Assembly (NCBI RefSeq): GCF_026210795.1
Contig: NC_089430.1
Span: forward strand, 5,704,001 to 5,768,000
Reading direction: 5' to 3'
Origin: Rhizophagus irregularis
Lineage: Eukaryota; Glomeromycota; Glomeromycetes; Glomerales; Glomeraceae
DNA: 64,000 bases
Below, piece after piece: positions 12,084 through 23,939 of this stretch. The notes under the pieces were generated by a model that made no database searches, was not told the DNA's origin, and was given only the letters and a program-made list of their open reading frames with translations. Position 1 is the first letter of the stretch. Every line of letters begins with the position of its first letter. The position numbers and the translations under genes were made by a program.

Positions 12084-15000
12084 ATATATGATAACAGATA
12101 AACATCAATCTACTGATACAAGATATTTATTTGTCATTTTAGTTGCTGTAATTAAATTTTACTTTTTTTTATTTTTTTTATGTATTATTTTTCGCATTAT
12201 AAATTAGATTCTATTTAATGTTTAGTTGTTCTGTTTTTCTTGGTAAATTGACGAAAATTATGATTTTAGAATTTGTTATATATATATTTGTTATTCAATA
12301 ATTGAATTGCAAATTTTTTTTTTATAAGGCTAAGTTTGAAGGGATGGTAACATTAAATAGAACTTTAAATTGTAATGATTTTCAATTTGATAAAAATAAA
12401 AAATTTAGACTATAAAATGTAACAAAATGATGGATTCCGTTCTTTAAAAAAATTTTTTAGTGTTAATATTTTAATATGAAAGATTTCGATGCAAAGTTTT
12501 CAATTGTAAATATTTTGTACTGGAACCGGCCGAAATTTTACATAATCATTAGTAGTAAGCTATTAATATTTTTCTTTTTATGTAAGATTCGAAGATAGAA
12601 CTTTCTCTCGAAATTTAGCGAAATTACGTTCTAACATTAAGTAATTTGCAATCAAGATCGTTTACCAGAATTGTGAAAGTTATTTTTAAATAAAGTATGG
12701 TACAAGAGTACTGTTTTGTTATTGCGTAATGATATCAGTGTATTAAATCATTTAATTCGTGTTTCGTGTTATGACGTATTCATCTAATATATCACTTTTA
12801 TCAGGAACATTAAATTTATGAGGTATTTTTTTTTTCTATAAATTTTGATGAAACGCGAAATCTTCCATCAAAAAACACATTTTCTCTATTAAAAAAAAAT
12901 TCTTTACCGAAATTCTCTATCGAAAAAAGATCCCCTGTTAAAAAATTTACTAACGAAATGATCTATCAAAAAAAAAAAAATTTTCAGCAAAATTATTTAT
13001 CTCCCTATTTAAGATAAATTCTTTAATGAAATTCTCTATCATTAAAAAAAGTTCTCAAATGTAATTCTTTACTGAAATTATCTATCAAAAAATAAAACTC
13101 CTCTATTAAAAGACATTCCCTATCAATAAAAAATTCACTAACGAAATTTTTTATCAAAAAAAAAAAATTTTTCTATTAAATAAAATCCCCAAAGAAATTC
13201 TATCAAAGAAAAAGCTTTTAATACCTATATTAAAAAAAAATTCTACCAAAAAAATTTATTTCAACCGGTGCTGATCTTTTGCCAATTCAGTTTGTCCTTA
13301 GATTGAACAGCCAATATTTTGCAAGAAACTTAACAATTATCACTGTATCTTTTTTGTGTAATTTCAGGTATAACATAAAAATTACCGTCTACTACTCAAA
13401 AAAGAGATAATTTCGATCAAATTGAATAACTAAATTCAATTATTTATACTAAACTTGCAGCTGGAAAAGTATAAAAGTTTAATTTGATTTCCGCTCAGCC
13501 ATGATAAACTTATCTTGAAAAGTTTACTATTGATATGTATTTGCCTCATCCAAAATAAGTAATCGGATACAAGCCCATTAAAAAAAAATGATAAACAAAT
13601 AAATAACGATAACAAAAAAAATCGCAATAAATAAAATAAAAAGATTCTACAAACTTAAAAGTGGCATATACAACGCTTTTGCTTTCATTATCATGTGTTG
13701 TTTCAAGTTCTATTCTCCGTAATATGAAAATTTTCATTAATATTAGATCTTATTTCGACAAGATTTACCATTTTTAGGAGTATCATCGTCAAAAATAATA
13801 CTAAGCTGGAATGAAAACTATCGTTTAAAAAAATTTTGCAAAATAAATTTTTTTTTAAAAAAATTATCATCATTCGTGTACATAAATATACAGTATTTTA
13901 TAGGGATAAACAAAATTTACAATTTCGTTACCTCTATCAACGAATGTTGCTATTCATTTTTCTGAGGTATATATAATTGAAGAAAGAAATAATTTTAAGT
14001 TTACGACGGTTATATTTAAGAAGTTATTATTTTTGATTCAAAAAGGTTAAAATTAATGATCAATCTCAAACTTTTAGAAAAAAAACAAGATCTTCCTCTA
14101 TTTTTTAATTTTATTTAATCTCTTTTTTTTAGTGAATAGTGTAGAGCTTTTTATTTTTTTTATTATCCAAATAAATTAATTTTAAATAGATTTTTTTTAA
14201 TTGCTTTTTTTCTTATTTGTTTACAATATTGCGTTTGATTTTGTGACTTTTGTTACTTTTGAATATTTGTTTGCGTACAATCTTAAAAAAAGATCAATGA
14301 ATAACAAAATAAAAAAATTTTTATCTTTATTAATAAAAAAAAAATGTAATTCTTGGCAGCTTATTATAGATAAAAAAAAATCCATTTAATTTAATATAAA
14401 TCATGCGATGCCGTAAAAAATTCAAATTTGATAAATCATTTAAGATAATTTCGCAAATACAAATAACGTAATGCCGCCTGGCATTATCCAAAGAAGGAAG
14501 GATCTTCGCATTATTTTAGTTCGTTCTTCACAAATTTTGTATCGTTACATTACTTGGTGTCCTACGTTACCTATCGAGTCATCATTTGAAAAAAATATGA
14601 AATTCACCAAATTTACCAAATTTTGATATTACAAAAATAAACTGTTTTACAAACAATAATTCTCTCACATACATTTCACAAATAAAACCATTTAAATTAT
14701 TTAAATTACCAATCAGAAGTCTCCTTTCGGAAAATCTATTTTTTGATAGTAATTATTTTATGTTACTCATAGTTAAATTTCACAGGTCTTTTAGTCTTAT
14801 TTACGAAACATAATTCTTTATTATTTTATTAATGTAGTAAAAACATTATTAATATCGTTCAAATTTTAATAAAATAAATTTTTTTTAATGAAAAACAGAA
14901 AAAAGATCTCGTACAACATTAAAATAAAAAAATGTATATCACGAAGATTTACATTTAATTTGTTTGTTTGCAATGTTTACAGTGGATTAAGCAAATTTTT

Positions 15001-17196
15001 TTTCAGGACATATTAGCAAAAAAAAGGTCCTGGCACGAAATGTACGTACTTGGCTTTTTGTATCCCTTTTGACAAACTGATGATAAAGGATTGGTTACAC
15101 CTGGACGTTCTATTATGCTTTTCCAGCGTGCGTCACATTTACAAGTTTTGTAATTGGATTTGATTTGGTCATACTCGGAAGCTTTACAATTTAAACAAAA
15201 ATTCTGAGCGACCTTAAAATAGACCAGCTATCCTAAGCTACTACTATATTTTTCACATGATGATATCATATAAAGTTTGGATTTTATTTACAGTAATTTT
15301 ATAATCTAGAGATAATACAGTACAACTGGTGAGCCCACTGTAGTGACAAAACTTCTTGGGAATCTACACCTGCATCGCAGTAAATTAATATCATAGAACA
15401 ACTGCTTATTGATCCAGCTAAGCTTCAAAACGACACCCTTATATTTCAAAACTCAAAAATAAAATGTAACCTGACCTAGATGATCAGTAATCACTATAAA
15501 AAGACCGACTACATAAAGGAAAAAAATTTTTATTCTAATTGCAATCCGGACCTATCTGAAAACACTTTCTATAAATTGCAATTAAAATTAACGTTCCTTA
15601 ATATAATTATAAACTTTTCAGTAGTAAATTCAAAATCTTCGCTAGTACTTCTCCTTTATTACCTGGCCTACTCTTCTGTTACTGTCCAATTTCTTGGAGA
15701 GGTGGAGTTTTCTTTTAATGCATAATGAGTTCTTACCTAGTATCTTTTTTTTGATAACCTTTCTGAAGAATCTGAGTTATTATTCTTCTTTTGCGCGTTT
15801 GAAGAAGCGTAGCGTGACCAACAACATACTTTTGAACTACAAGGTTATGAAATAATGACAGCACAATGGAAAATATGTTAATAGAATATTTCAAAAAAAT
15901 GATTCTCAAAAGAATTTTGTGTGGATTTCATAATTCCAGAGTTAGACTCTGTACAGTCTCTATACATACTTTCAACTATATATATCGTAAACGACTGCAA
16001 TAGAACTCTCCCTATTCTTTCTAAAAGGGCGTGTATATATTTATAATTCATCTCCAAGTGTGTAAGACCATAGGCAATTAGGCACCGTTGAGAAAGTGAA
16101 CGAAGAGAGTTCTATATTGATGCATACTGCTTGATATTTGCGTTGATTTTTGATAGACGTGTTAAATCGCCTAAAATTTTTTTTGACCAAATTGACGTTA
16201 CGCAATGTCTAATTCGGATCACCTGACCGTAATGATCTCGACGGACGATTGGTTTTCAACGAAATATTTTTATCACGTGAGCGATCTGCCTTTCTTTGTC
16301 TCATGTGATGAAAAGCATTTCGATCGTTGCATTATACTTTCCGAATTAAGTATAGCTTCTAAACTGCGCCGCCTCTTCTTCCTCTTCGTCAGTCGATGAT
16401 AGGATGTTGTAATATAATTCGTATATGCTGCTCTTGAAGCAATTTCTAAAAAAATGAAGGGTCAGTATAACTTCTATTATACAGCTTCTTGACGGAAGTT
16501 TATAGGGTTAACGCAATCACCAAAAAACTAATAAGTTTTGAACTTGGTCGTCATAGTGATGAAAAAGTTTTTATGTGATAGTATATCATTATAATGAGAT
16601 TGAAAACTATCATAAATAGTTGTAAGTATTTTCCTTTGTTCTTTAAAAAAAAATTATCTTTATTAAATTTAAGCTAATATTTTTATATAAATAATTTTTT
16701 ACTGCGGTCTTATTTAAATTTTTGCCCTTAGTAAACATAATAAATTTTTTTTTTTGTTAAACATCGTGGGTTATATTGGAGTAACAAATGTAACAAATAG
16801 ATAAGCCGTAAGCGTCGATATTTTCTGTGTAACAGTATCACAAAGGAATTCTCAAAAACTTTACAATTTAAAAAAGCTTTTAAGTTTAGAAACAAAAGCA
16901 ACCAATAAGATTCGGACTAGTATTATAATTTTTATTTAAGCCACATGATATTTAACAAATGATCATCACATAATTTGTTTATTTCCTCTCCTGTAATATA
17001 TATATTTATTTATTTACATTTAGAATTCTTTTATATACACAATTTGTACACTTTTCTATGCGCTTTCCTGTTTCAAATAAACAAACAAACAAAACAAAAT
17101 AAAACACACCCACCACATTCATTTATATAATTTAAAAACTTTATTTCAGTTTTAATATTTTAAAAATCTTTGTTTATTAATCAATAATAAATCATA
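12084..17196. other. Long AT-rich intergenic region
   Basis: No supported gene. A quasi-tandem low-complexity block lies at 12840-13265. Short open frames (13436-13737 minus, 14201-14389, 15480-15725 and 16205-16399 plus) lack domains, and none has splice or homology support. The stretch near 16150-16400 is less AT-rich than its surroundings and could be an old transposon end. Confidence 0.5.
12840..13265. repeat. Degenerate tandem A-rich repeat
   Basis: Repeated motifs resembling AACGAAATTCTCTATCAAAA alternate with poly-A runs. At least seven diverged copies occur at uneven spacing of roughly 40-70 bp. Copies have drifted too far for a firm unit length. No coding potential. Confidence 0.55.
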
Positions 17197-19685
17197 ATGG
17201 ATACGTTACTTAAAAAACTAACCCCAAATAAGAAATGCGTTAAATGTAAATTTAAATGTAACTCAATATATTTTCAACAAAATTTCAAAAATTGGACTAG
17301 TGGTAATGAATATATTGATAAATTTATTCAAGATTCTCAAGTATTATCTCATAAGAATTATAGATCAAATTTATTAGAATGGATACCATATGATAGATTT
17401 CATAACATCAGATATATTGAAAACATTGGAGTGTATAAAGCAAATTGGATTGATGGATATATTCATTATTGGGATTATGTGACTAAAGATTGGAGAAGAT
17501 TTGATCAAAATATGTTTGTTACTTTGAAACTTTTAAATGAACCAAAAATTATTGCATTAGAATTTAAAAATGAGGTAATGATATATTTTTTTATTTTAAT
17601 TAATTTTTGAAAAAATTTTAATTTTTACAAATATAATATATGTGTAGATTAATATACCTTGCGGAATAACTCAAAATCCACAAACAAAAGATTATATGAT
17701 GGTGTTGCGTGATAAATGCAAACAATGTATTTGCAAATGTAATTCAATATACTTTAAACAAAATTTTGGGAATTGGACAAGTGGTAATGATGATATTGAT
17801 GAATTTATTCAAAATACTCAACTATTAGCTCATAAGAAATTACCAGTATCTGATGTATTAGAATGGATACCTTATAATAGACTTAATAATATCAAATATA
17901 TTGAAAGAAATGGATTGTATAATGCAAATTTAATTGATGGATGTATATGCAAATGGAGTGTACTTTACCAAAATTGGGAAAGAGAAAATCAAAATATGTT
18001 GGTAACTTTAAAATATTTAAATAACCCAATAAATGTTACGGAAGAATTCATGAATGAGGTATAATAATTTATTATTTAATTTTAAGTTTTGAAAATTTTT
18101 AATTTCTATTAATACAGTAATATTATATTTTGTAGATTAAAATAGATTATGAATTTTATGGAATAACTCAAGATCCACAAACAAAAAATTATATGATTGT
18201 ATTGAGTGATAAATGCAAAAAGTGTAATTCAAAATGTAATGCAATACACTTTAAGCAAAATTTTGAAAGTTGGACTAGTGGTAATGATGTTATTGATCAA
18301 TTTATTCAAGATAGTCAGCTATCAGATCATCATAATGATGTAAATGAAGCATTAGAATGGATAAATTATGATAGATTTAATAATATTGAATATGTTTCAA
18401 AGGGTGGATTCGGTGAAATATGTAAAGCAAATTGGATTGATGGATGTATTGACAAGTGGGATAATATAAATCAAAATTGGAAAAGACATGATGAAAATAT
18501 GGTAGTAGCTCTGAAAAGTTTAAATCATTCAAAAAATATCACATTAGAATTTATGAACGAGGTATGAATAATTTATTACTTAACAAAAACTTTTTAATTA
18601 TTGTAGTTTTTAATATTATTTTTTTTTTTGCCTTTATATTATGTAGATGATACTTCATCATAAATTAGATTCTAATTATAAAATTATTAAATTCTATGGA
18701 ATAACTCAAAATCCGGAAACTGAAAATTATGTAATGGTTTTAGAATATGCAGATGATGGAAGTTTACGAAAATATTTGGACACAAATTTTAATAAATTAC
18801 TTTGGAGAAATAAATTTATTTATTTATATGATATTATAAATGGGCTTAGATTTATTCATGAAAGCAATTTGATTCATCGAAACTTGCATAGTGGTAATAT
18901 ATTAAAGCTTAAATATAATGCTGCTATAACTGATATAGGATTGTGCAAACCTGCAAATTGTAATGTACAAAAAAATAATATATATGGTGTTTTGCCTTAT
19001 ATAGCTCCTGAAATTTTACGGGGACAAACTTATACTCAAGCTGCTGATATTTATAGTTTTGGTATAATTATGTATGAAGTAATTTCTGGTTTACCTCCTT
19101 TTTATGATTTAAGTCATGATGAATATTTGGCAATAAAAATTTGTCAAGGACTTAGACCAAGATTTGATATTAAAGTACCTCAATTAATTGTGGATTTAAT
19201 TAAAAGTTGCTTAGATGCAAATTTATTAATGAGACCAAAAGCGGAAGAAATTAGAGATATTTTATACATATGGCGATGTGAATTAGCTAGCAAACAAACA
19301 ACAGAAATACAAAAACAAATTAAAGAAGCAGATGTAACAAACAACAATTCAAATTACAGTATATCTTCAACGTGTTTAGGATTATCATATAAAACACATT
19401 CAGAAGCTATTTATACAAGTAGATTGCTTAATTTTGATAATCTTCCTGAACCAAAAAATTCCGATGATTTTTATGAACAGAATGATAATATAATTAGCAT
19501 TGAATCTTCAGGTACTGTTTAATGAAAAATTATTTAAAATAATTATAAAATAATACTAACAAATTATTACTTATTAAGTAGTATTATTATCTCAACAAAT
19601 TAACGTTTCTCAATTGAACATTATTAATCTCCCTGAACCAAGAAATTCTGATGATGATTATTATGAACAAAATGGTAATATATAG
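17197..19685 (+). CDS. TKL-type kinase with three tandem N-terminal modules, probable pseudokinase
   Basis: Five exons (17197-17574, 17648-18058, 18136-18561, 18647-19511, 19582-19685) form one open chain of about 727 residues with GT..AG introns. Exons 1-3 each encode a copy of the same module: K-C-x-x-C-like cysteines, Q-N-F-x-x-W-T-S-G-N, L-E-W-I-x-Y and a kinase N-lobe. Only the third copy has an intact Gly-rich loop (G-G-F-G-E-I near 353) and A-L-K (K389). In copies one and two the loop has collapsed to N-I-G-V-Y and R-N-G-L-Y, although T-L-K remains. Exon 4 is the C-lobe, with H-R-N-L-H-S-G-N in place of HRD (N484), T-D-I-G and A-P-E. Exons 2 and 3 start with I-T-Q-x-P-Q-T-K, the strand that normally opens the C-lobe exon, so the array arose by internal duplication. 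The final tail exon ends at TAG 19683-19685; a further decayed tail exon follows near 19740-19790 without an AG. Confidence 0.85.
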
Positions 19686-21052
19686 TAAGTATATAGAGAT
19701 TTATAAATACTAATAAATTTATTTTGTTATATAAATCTTTACAAATTGATAATTTCTCAATTGAATCTAACAAAGATGGTAAATTGTAAGTTATACGATA
19801 ACTTATACTATATTATTTTTCAAGATACATTTTCGCATCATAATTTTTTTTTTTATTATGATTTTAGAATTTGATTTTTTTTTCAATAATTGGATTGCAA
19901 CTTTATCTATAAGATTAAATTTGGTATGGCGGTTTAAGGAAAATGAAAATATCATTAGATAGATCTTTTAATTGTAATAATTTTTCAATTAAATAAAAAT
20001 ATAAAGTTTAGACTATAAATGTAATATAGGTCCCGTTCTTTGTATTGTATATAACAACTGAATTTTTTGTATTAAGATTTCAATGCAAATTTTCAATTAC
20101 AGTAGTTAGGATTATGAAGCCTATTTCTAATTAAAATATGATACAAGGGATCACAAACATCATATTAATGTATGTATATATTAATAAAATTACTATAATT
20201 ACTACGCCAAAAAATTAGTTGGCATCGCCGTATTGATTAAGGAAGCGGCAGGGATCTTTGCATCTCCATCAGCAAAATATTGTACAAGAAAAAAAAATAA
20301 TAAAAAAAAAATTGTAGTATCATAATAGAATAACGGAACCGTTGATAAAAATAACTATTTACAATTCGTACAAAGTTGATAAAATTGAGAAAATTTTACT
20401 AATTTTTGCAAATAATCATCTTTAATGAAGTTAAAATTTCGAATTCCAAATTGTAATAAGGATTTGTAAATTTTCTCAACACGTTTGTGATTATAATTTT
20501 TGAAAGACGTCCAATCAATATTTATGCGGCAAATAAAACTACAATTTCGTCATGTTAAAATTATGTGTCGTACCAAATGATAAACCCAAAAAAAATTTTA
20601 ATTAAATATCATTCCATTTTGATTTCTTTAACGCCAAGTACTTGTGTAACGTTCATCATACGGTGATCTATCCGTCTATCGGAATAGTTTTCGTTGTTCA
20701 TTTATCAAATACATTGATAATTCGGAGTAAAATCCTGTAAAGGAACTAAGCCCATGAAATTATTGAAATTATTCAACTTGTTTTGCTTATATAGAATCTT
20801 TTATATCATTATATTTCGCAACATTTAAAAAATTTCGTGTTATTATTATCACGTTCTTGATTCACGTTAATTTTTTTTTAATATTTAATATTAATGTCAA
20901 AATACGTCAAAATACGGATTCTTTTTTATATAAGTCATGATAACAGAAGTTTTGAATGATGTATTAAATAAATATAGAGTTAAATATATATATAAAGTTA
21001 GTCGCTATAATAAATAAACTTTGGAATTCGTCACGATAAAATGAAATATTTG
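19686..21052. other. AT-rich intergenic region
   Basis: This contains the decayed extra tail exon of the kinase (about 19730-19790, ending G-K-L-stop). At 20181-20212 there is a copy of a motif ending ATTACTACGCCAAAA that also occurs near 30885-30915. Otherwise no gene. Confidence 0.5.
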
Positions 21053-22461
21053 TTAATGTGGTATTCTTTTTTTCCTAATATTAACTAATCTGCCTTTATA
21101 ATCAAATATATGAGGCCCGGATTTTTTATTACTAAACCTCTTTTTACGACATTTATAATAACCACATTCTGGGCAATATCCATCCGAGCTTCGATAAGAT
21201 GGCCGGCATTTACAATATGAATAATTACAATGTCCACACCAAAGTTGAATCTATTTTACAAAATAAAAACAATAAAAGAATATTATAAAATGATAAAATG
21301 AATGATTATACACGCTTTTTCTTACTTGTCCTTCAGGATTGTTTTCTTGATTTTTAAGCTCGTTTTCTACAAATTCTTTTTTAGAGTTACGTTTTTCAGT
21401 TTCATCTTGCCTTTCAGATTCTTTAAGTGGTTTATCTACAAAAACTTCTCAAAAGTCAGTGAAAATATCCAGTATTGAAAGCGTGTGTTGTCCAGAATAT
21501 TGTATAGTTATGAACGGGTTGCAAAAGCTGTGGAGGATACCACTCAGTACAACCTACCTTCGGGCTTATTTTCTTCAGAATTATGTTTTTCAGTTTTGAG
21601 TTGTTTATCTACAAAAACTTATCAAAAGTCAGTGAAAATGCCTGGTGTTGAAAGTGTGTGTTGTCCAGAATGTTATATAGTCATGTAAACAGGGTTGCAA
21701 AGGCTGAATAGGGACTGGAGGATACCACCCAGTACAACCTACCTTCGGGCTTGTTTTCTTCAGAGTTATGTTTTTCAGTTTTGAGTTCTTTAATTGGCTT
21801 ATCAACAAAAACTTCAGTGAAAATGCCTGGTGTTGAAAGCATGTGTTGTCCAAAATGTTATATAGTCATGTAAACAAGGTTGCAAAAGCTGAATAGGGAC
21901 TGGAGGATGCCACCCAGTACAACCTACCTTCATGCTTGTTTTCTTCAGAGTTATGTTTATCAGTTTTGAGTTCTTTAAGTGGCTTATCTACAAAAACTTC
22001 TCAAAAGTCAGTGAAAATGCCTGGTGTTGAAAGTGTGTGTTGTCCAGAATGTTATATAGTCATGTAAACAGGGTTGCAAAAGCTGAATAGGGACTGGAGG
22101 ATACCACCCAGTACAACCTACCTTCAGGCTTGTTTTCTTCAGAGTTATGTTTTTCAGTTTTGAATTGTTTATCTACAAAAACTTCTCAAGTCAGTAATAT
22201 GCCTGATGTTGAAATCATGTGTTATCCAGAATGTTGTATAGTTATGTAGTCACGTAAACAGGATTGCAAAAGCTGAATAGGGACTGGAGGATACCAGTAT
22301 AACCTACCTTCAAAATAAACTTTCGTTTGTACTTTTCTTTGTTTTTCTTTCTGTTCCTTTTCTAACAATTTCTCTAGTAATTTTTTTTTTCTTGCTCTTG
22401 TAATTCCTCTTACATAATCTTTACATTGCTTAAAAAAAGAGCGGGCTTTTTTTCGAGCCAT
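21053..22461 (-). CDS. Small Cys-rich (zinc-ribbon-like) protein with tandemly duplicated exons
   Basis: I do not recognise this family. Read on the minus strand, exon 1 (22308-22461) starts at an ATG and encodes a Lys/Arg-rich helix, M-A-R-K-K-A-R onward. It ends in phase 1. Near-identical phase 1-1 exons follow: 22122-22172 (51 nt), 21928-21987 (60 nt), 21743-21802 (60 nt) and 21558-21608 (51 nt). Each encodes D-K-x-x-K-x-x-K-T-E-K-H-N-S-E-E-N-K-x-E. Next come a longer relative (21328/21326-21435, 110 nt) and a last exon (21053-21250) with C-G-H-C, C-K-C, C-P-E-C and Y-K-C, a likely zinc-binding module. The introns are also near-identical, so exon plus intron was copied as a unit of about 185 bp. 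The copy at 21743-21802 has lost its acceptor AG and is probably skipped, which keeps the frame. The protein is about 155-175 residues. Charge and cysteines suggest nucleic-acid or protein binding; that is a guess. Confidence 0.75.
21440..22310. repeat. Tandem exon-plus-intron array, unit about 185 bp
   Basis: Four full units lie head to tail, with spacing between exon starts of 185, 185, 194 and 173 bp. Each intron copy carries GTAGGTTGTACTGGGTGG at its donor side and CAACACACTTTCAACACC in its middle. Differences are single substitutions and a 9-bp exon length variant (51 or 60 nt). Introns are as conserved as exons, so the expansion is recent. Confidence 0.9.
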
Positions 22462-23939
22462 TTTTTTTCAATGATAAAATATTTCTATATATTGCCTAAT
22501 GTTGTTAAATCCGATGCTGTTAAAATCCGTTAAAATCCGTAAAAATTTTAGTTCCGTAAAAATTTTAGTTTGGAGAAAAAAGGTTTAGCAGGAGCTTTTA
22601 TTTTATACTCTCAGTACGTGAGTGAATAATACGGTTTTATCATTACTCATTAGATTATGATTATTGTTATGTAGTACGATTGAATAATGTGGTTTGAAAC
22701 TAAGATAATAACATAATATGTGTCATGACAAAACATGACAAATATCATAGTATGTAATAAAATAATATTATATTATTATGCAGCCAAATAGGATCATGTT
22801 GTTTTTAACATACTGATATTTTTTAGATAAACTATTATTGCGTGAATATCTTCAATATTTTTGACGCATTACGTCATATAGATTATTATCACACATTTAT
22901 TATGCTTTTCATATGGAACATGATCTTGGCCGTCTGCATAATTAATAGTTATTCGGCACGAATTTATGAATAATAATTTAGCGCAAAAATAAACTATTAT
23001 ACAATAATTGAAGAGATAATAATTATATGTAAATTTATATTATAAAAAGGAATATAAAAATAATAATTAAAATTACTAAAAAAAAATTGCGAAATTACAA
23101 ACCTAAATTTTAAATTTAGTACAGTATTATACATACATTCTCAATCACATTGAAATATTGGAAATATTTGATATGTAATTTGAATGATATTTGGATTTTT
23201 GGACTATTTTTTACATATAACGAATTTTATTATAATTTTTTAATGAAAAATTAACGTGTTAAAGGCGATCAGCGCGAATTTACATCATGGATAATCAAAG
23301 ATTTAGCTTTGGAATCCTGGTAATTAGTTTCAAGTGTTTCAAAAACTTTCTTTTTCTTTGTAGGATGCTGGCTAACTTCATTACCAGAATCCTGAAAGTA
23401 AGCTCTCGAAATAATTGGTAACTTTCTTTTTTAAAAACATTATTAAGTCTTATTTATTAATTTATACATTTTTTTTCCTTTTTTTTTAAGGAAGCGGCTC
23501 CAACTTGGATATATCGGAATTTAGTCAATTCGGAGATCTCCGTTTTTAGAAAGAAAACATTTATTACTAATAATGTATTTTACATTTATAGAACAATGTA
23601 TATTAATAAAACATTTTACATTTATTGACAGAATAATAATAGATTTGAAGATCTCTTTAATATCTCCTAAATAAAGTTTAACAACTAATTTAAAATAAAT
23701 TTACTTTTTAATATATGTTTACTATAACTCAAACATATATTCATTATAACTTAAATATGCGTTAACTATAACTTTAATTTGCATTTTACGATTTCAATAC
23801 TATTTTTGTACGACCCGATTAGATTTTCTTAATATACAGTAACTTTATACATGCGATTGTCTTGAACTTATCGTGGCGATGTGAAACCATATCGTGACCA
23901 AGTCTTGATTATAAGGTCTATGATAAAATTTCAACTTGG
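22462..23939. other. Intergenic region between the tandem-exon gene and the channel gene
   Basis: AT-rich, with no supported gene. Two splice-like segments on the plus strand (about 23365-23396 and 23492-23545) have AG and T-tract boundaries but no continuing frame. They may be non-coding or chance. Confidence 0.45.

Noticed and set aside
16205-16399. 64-residue plus-strand open frame in a GC-richer patch
   Set aside because: No homologous motif and no exon neighbours; could be an old transposon end, but not supportable as a gene.
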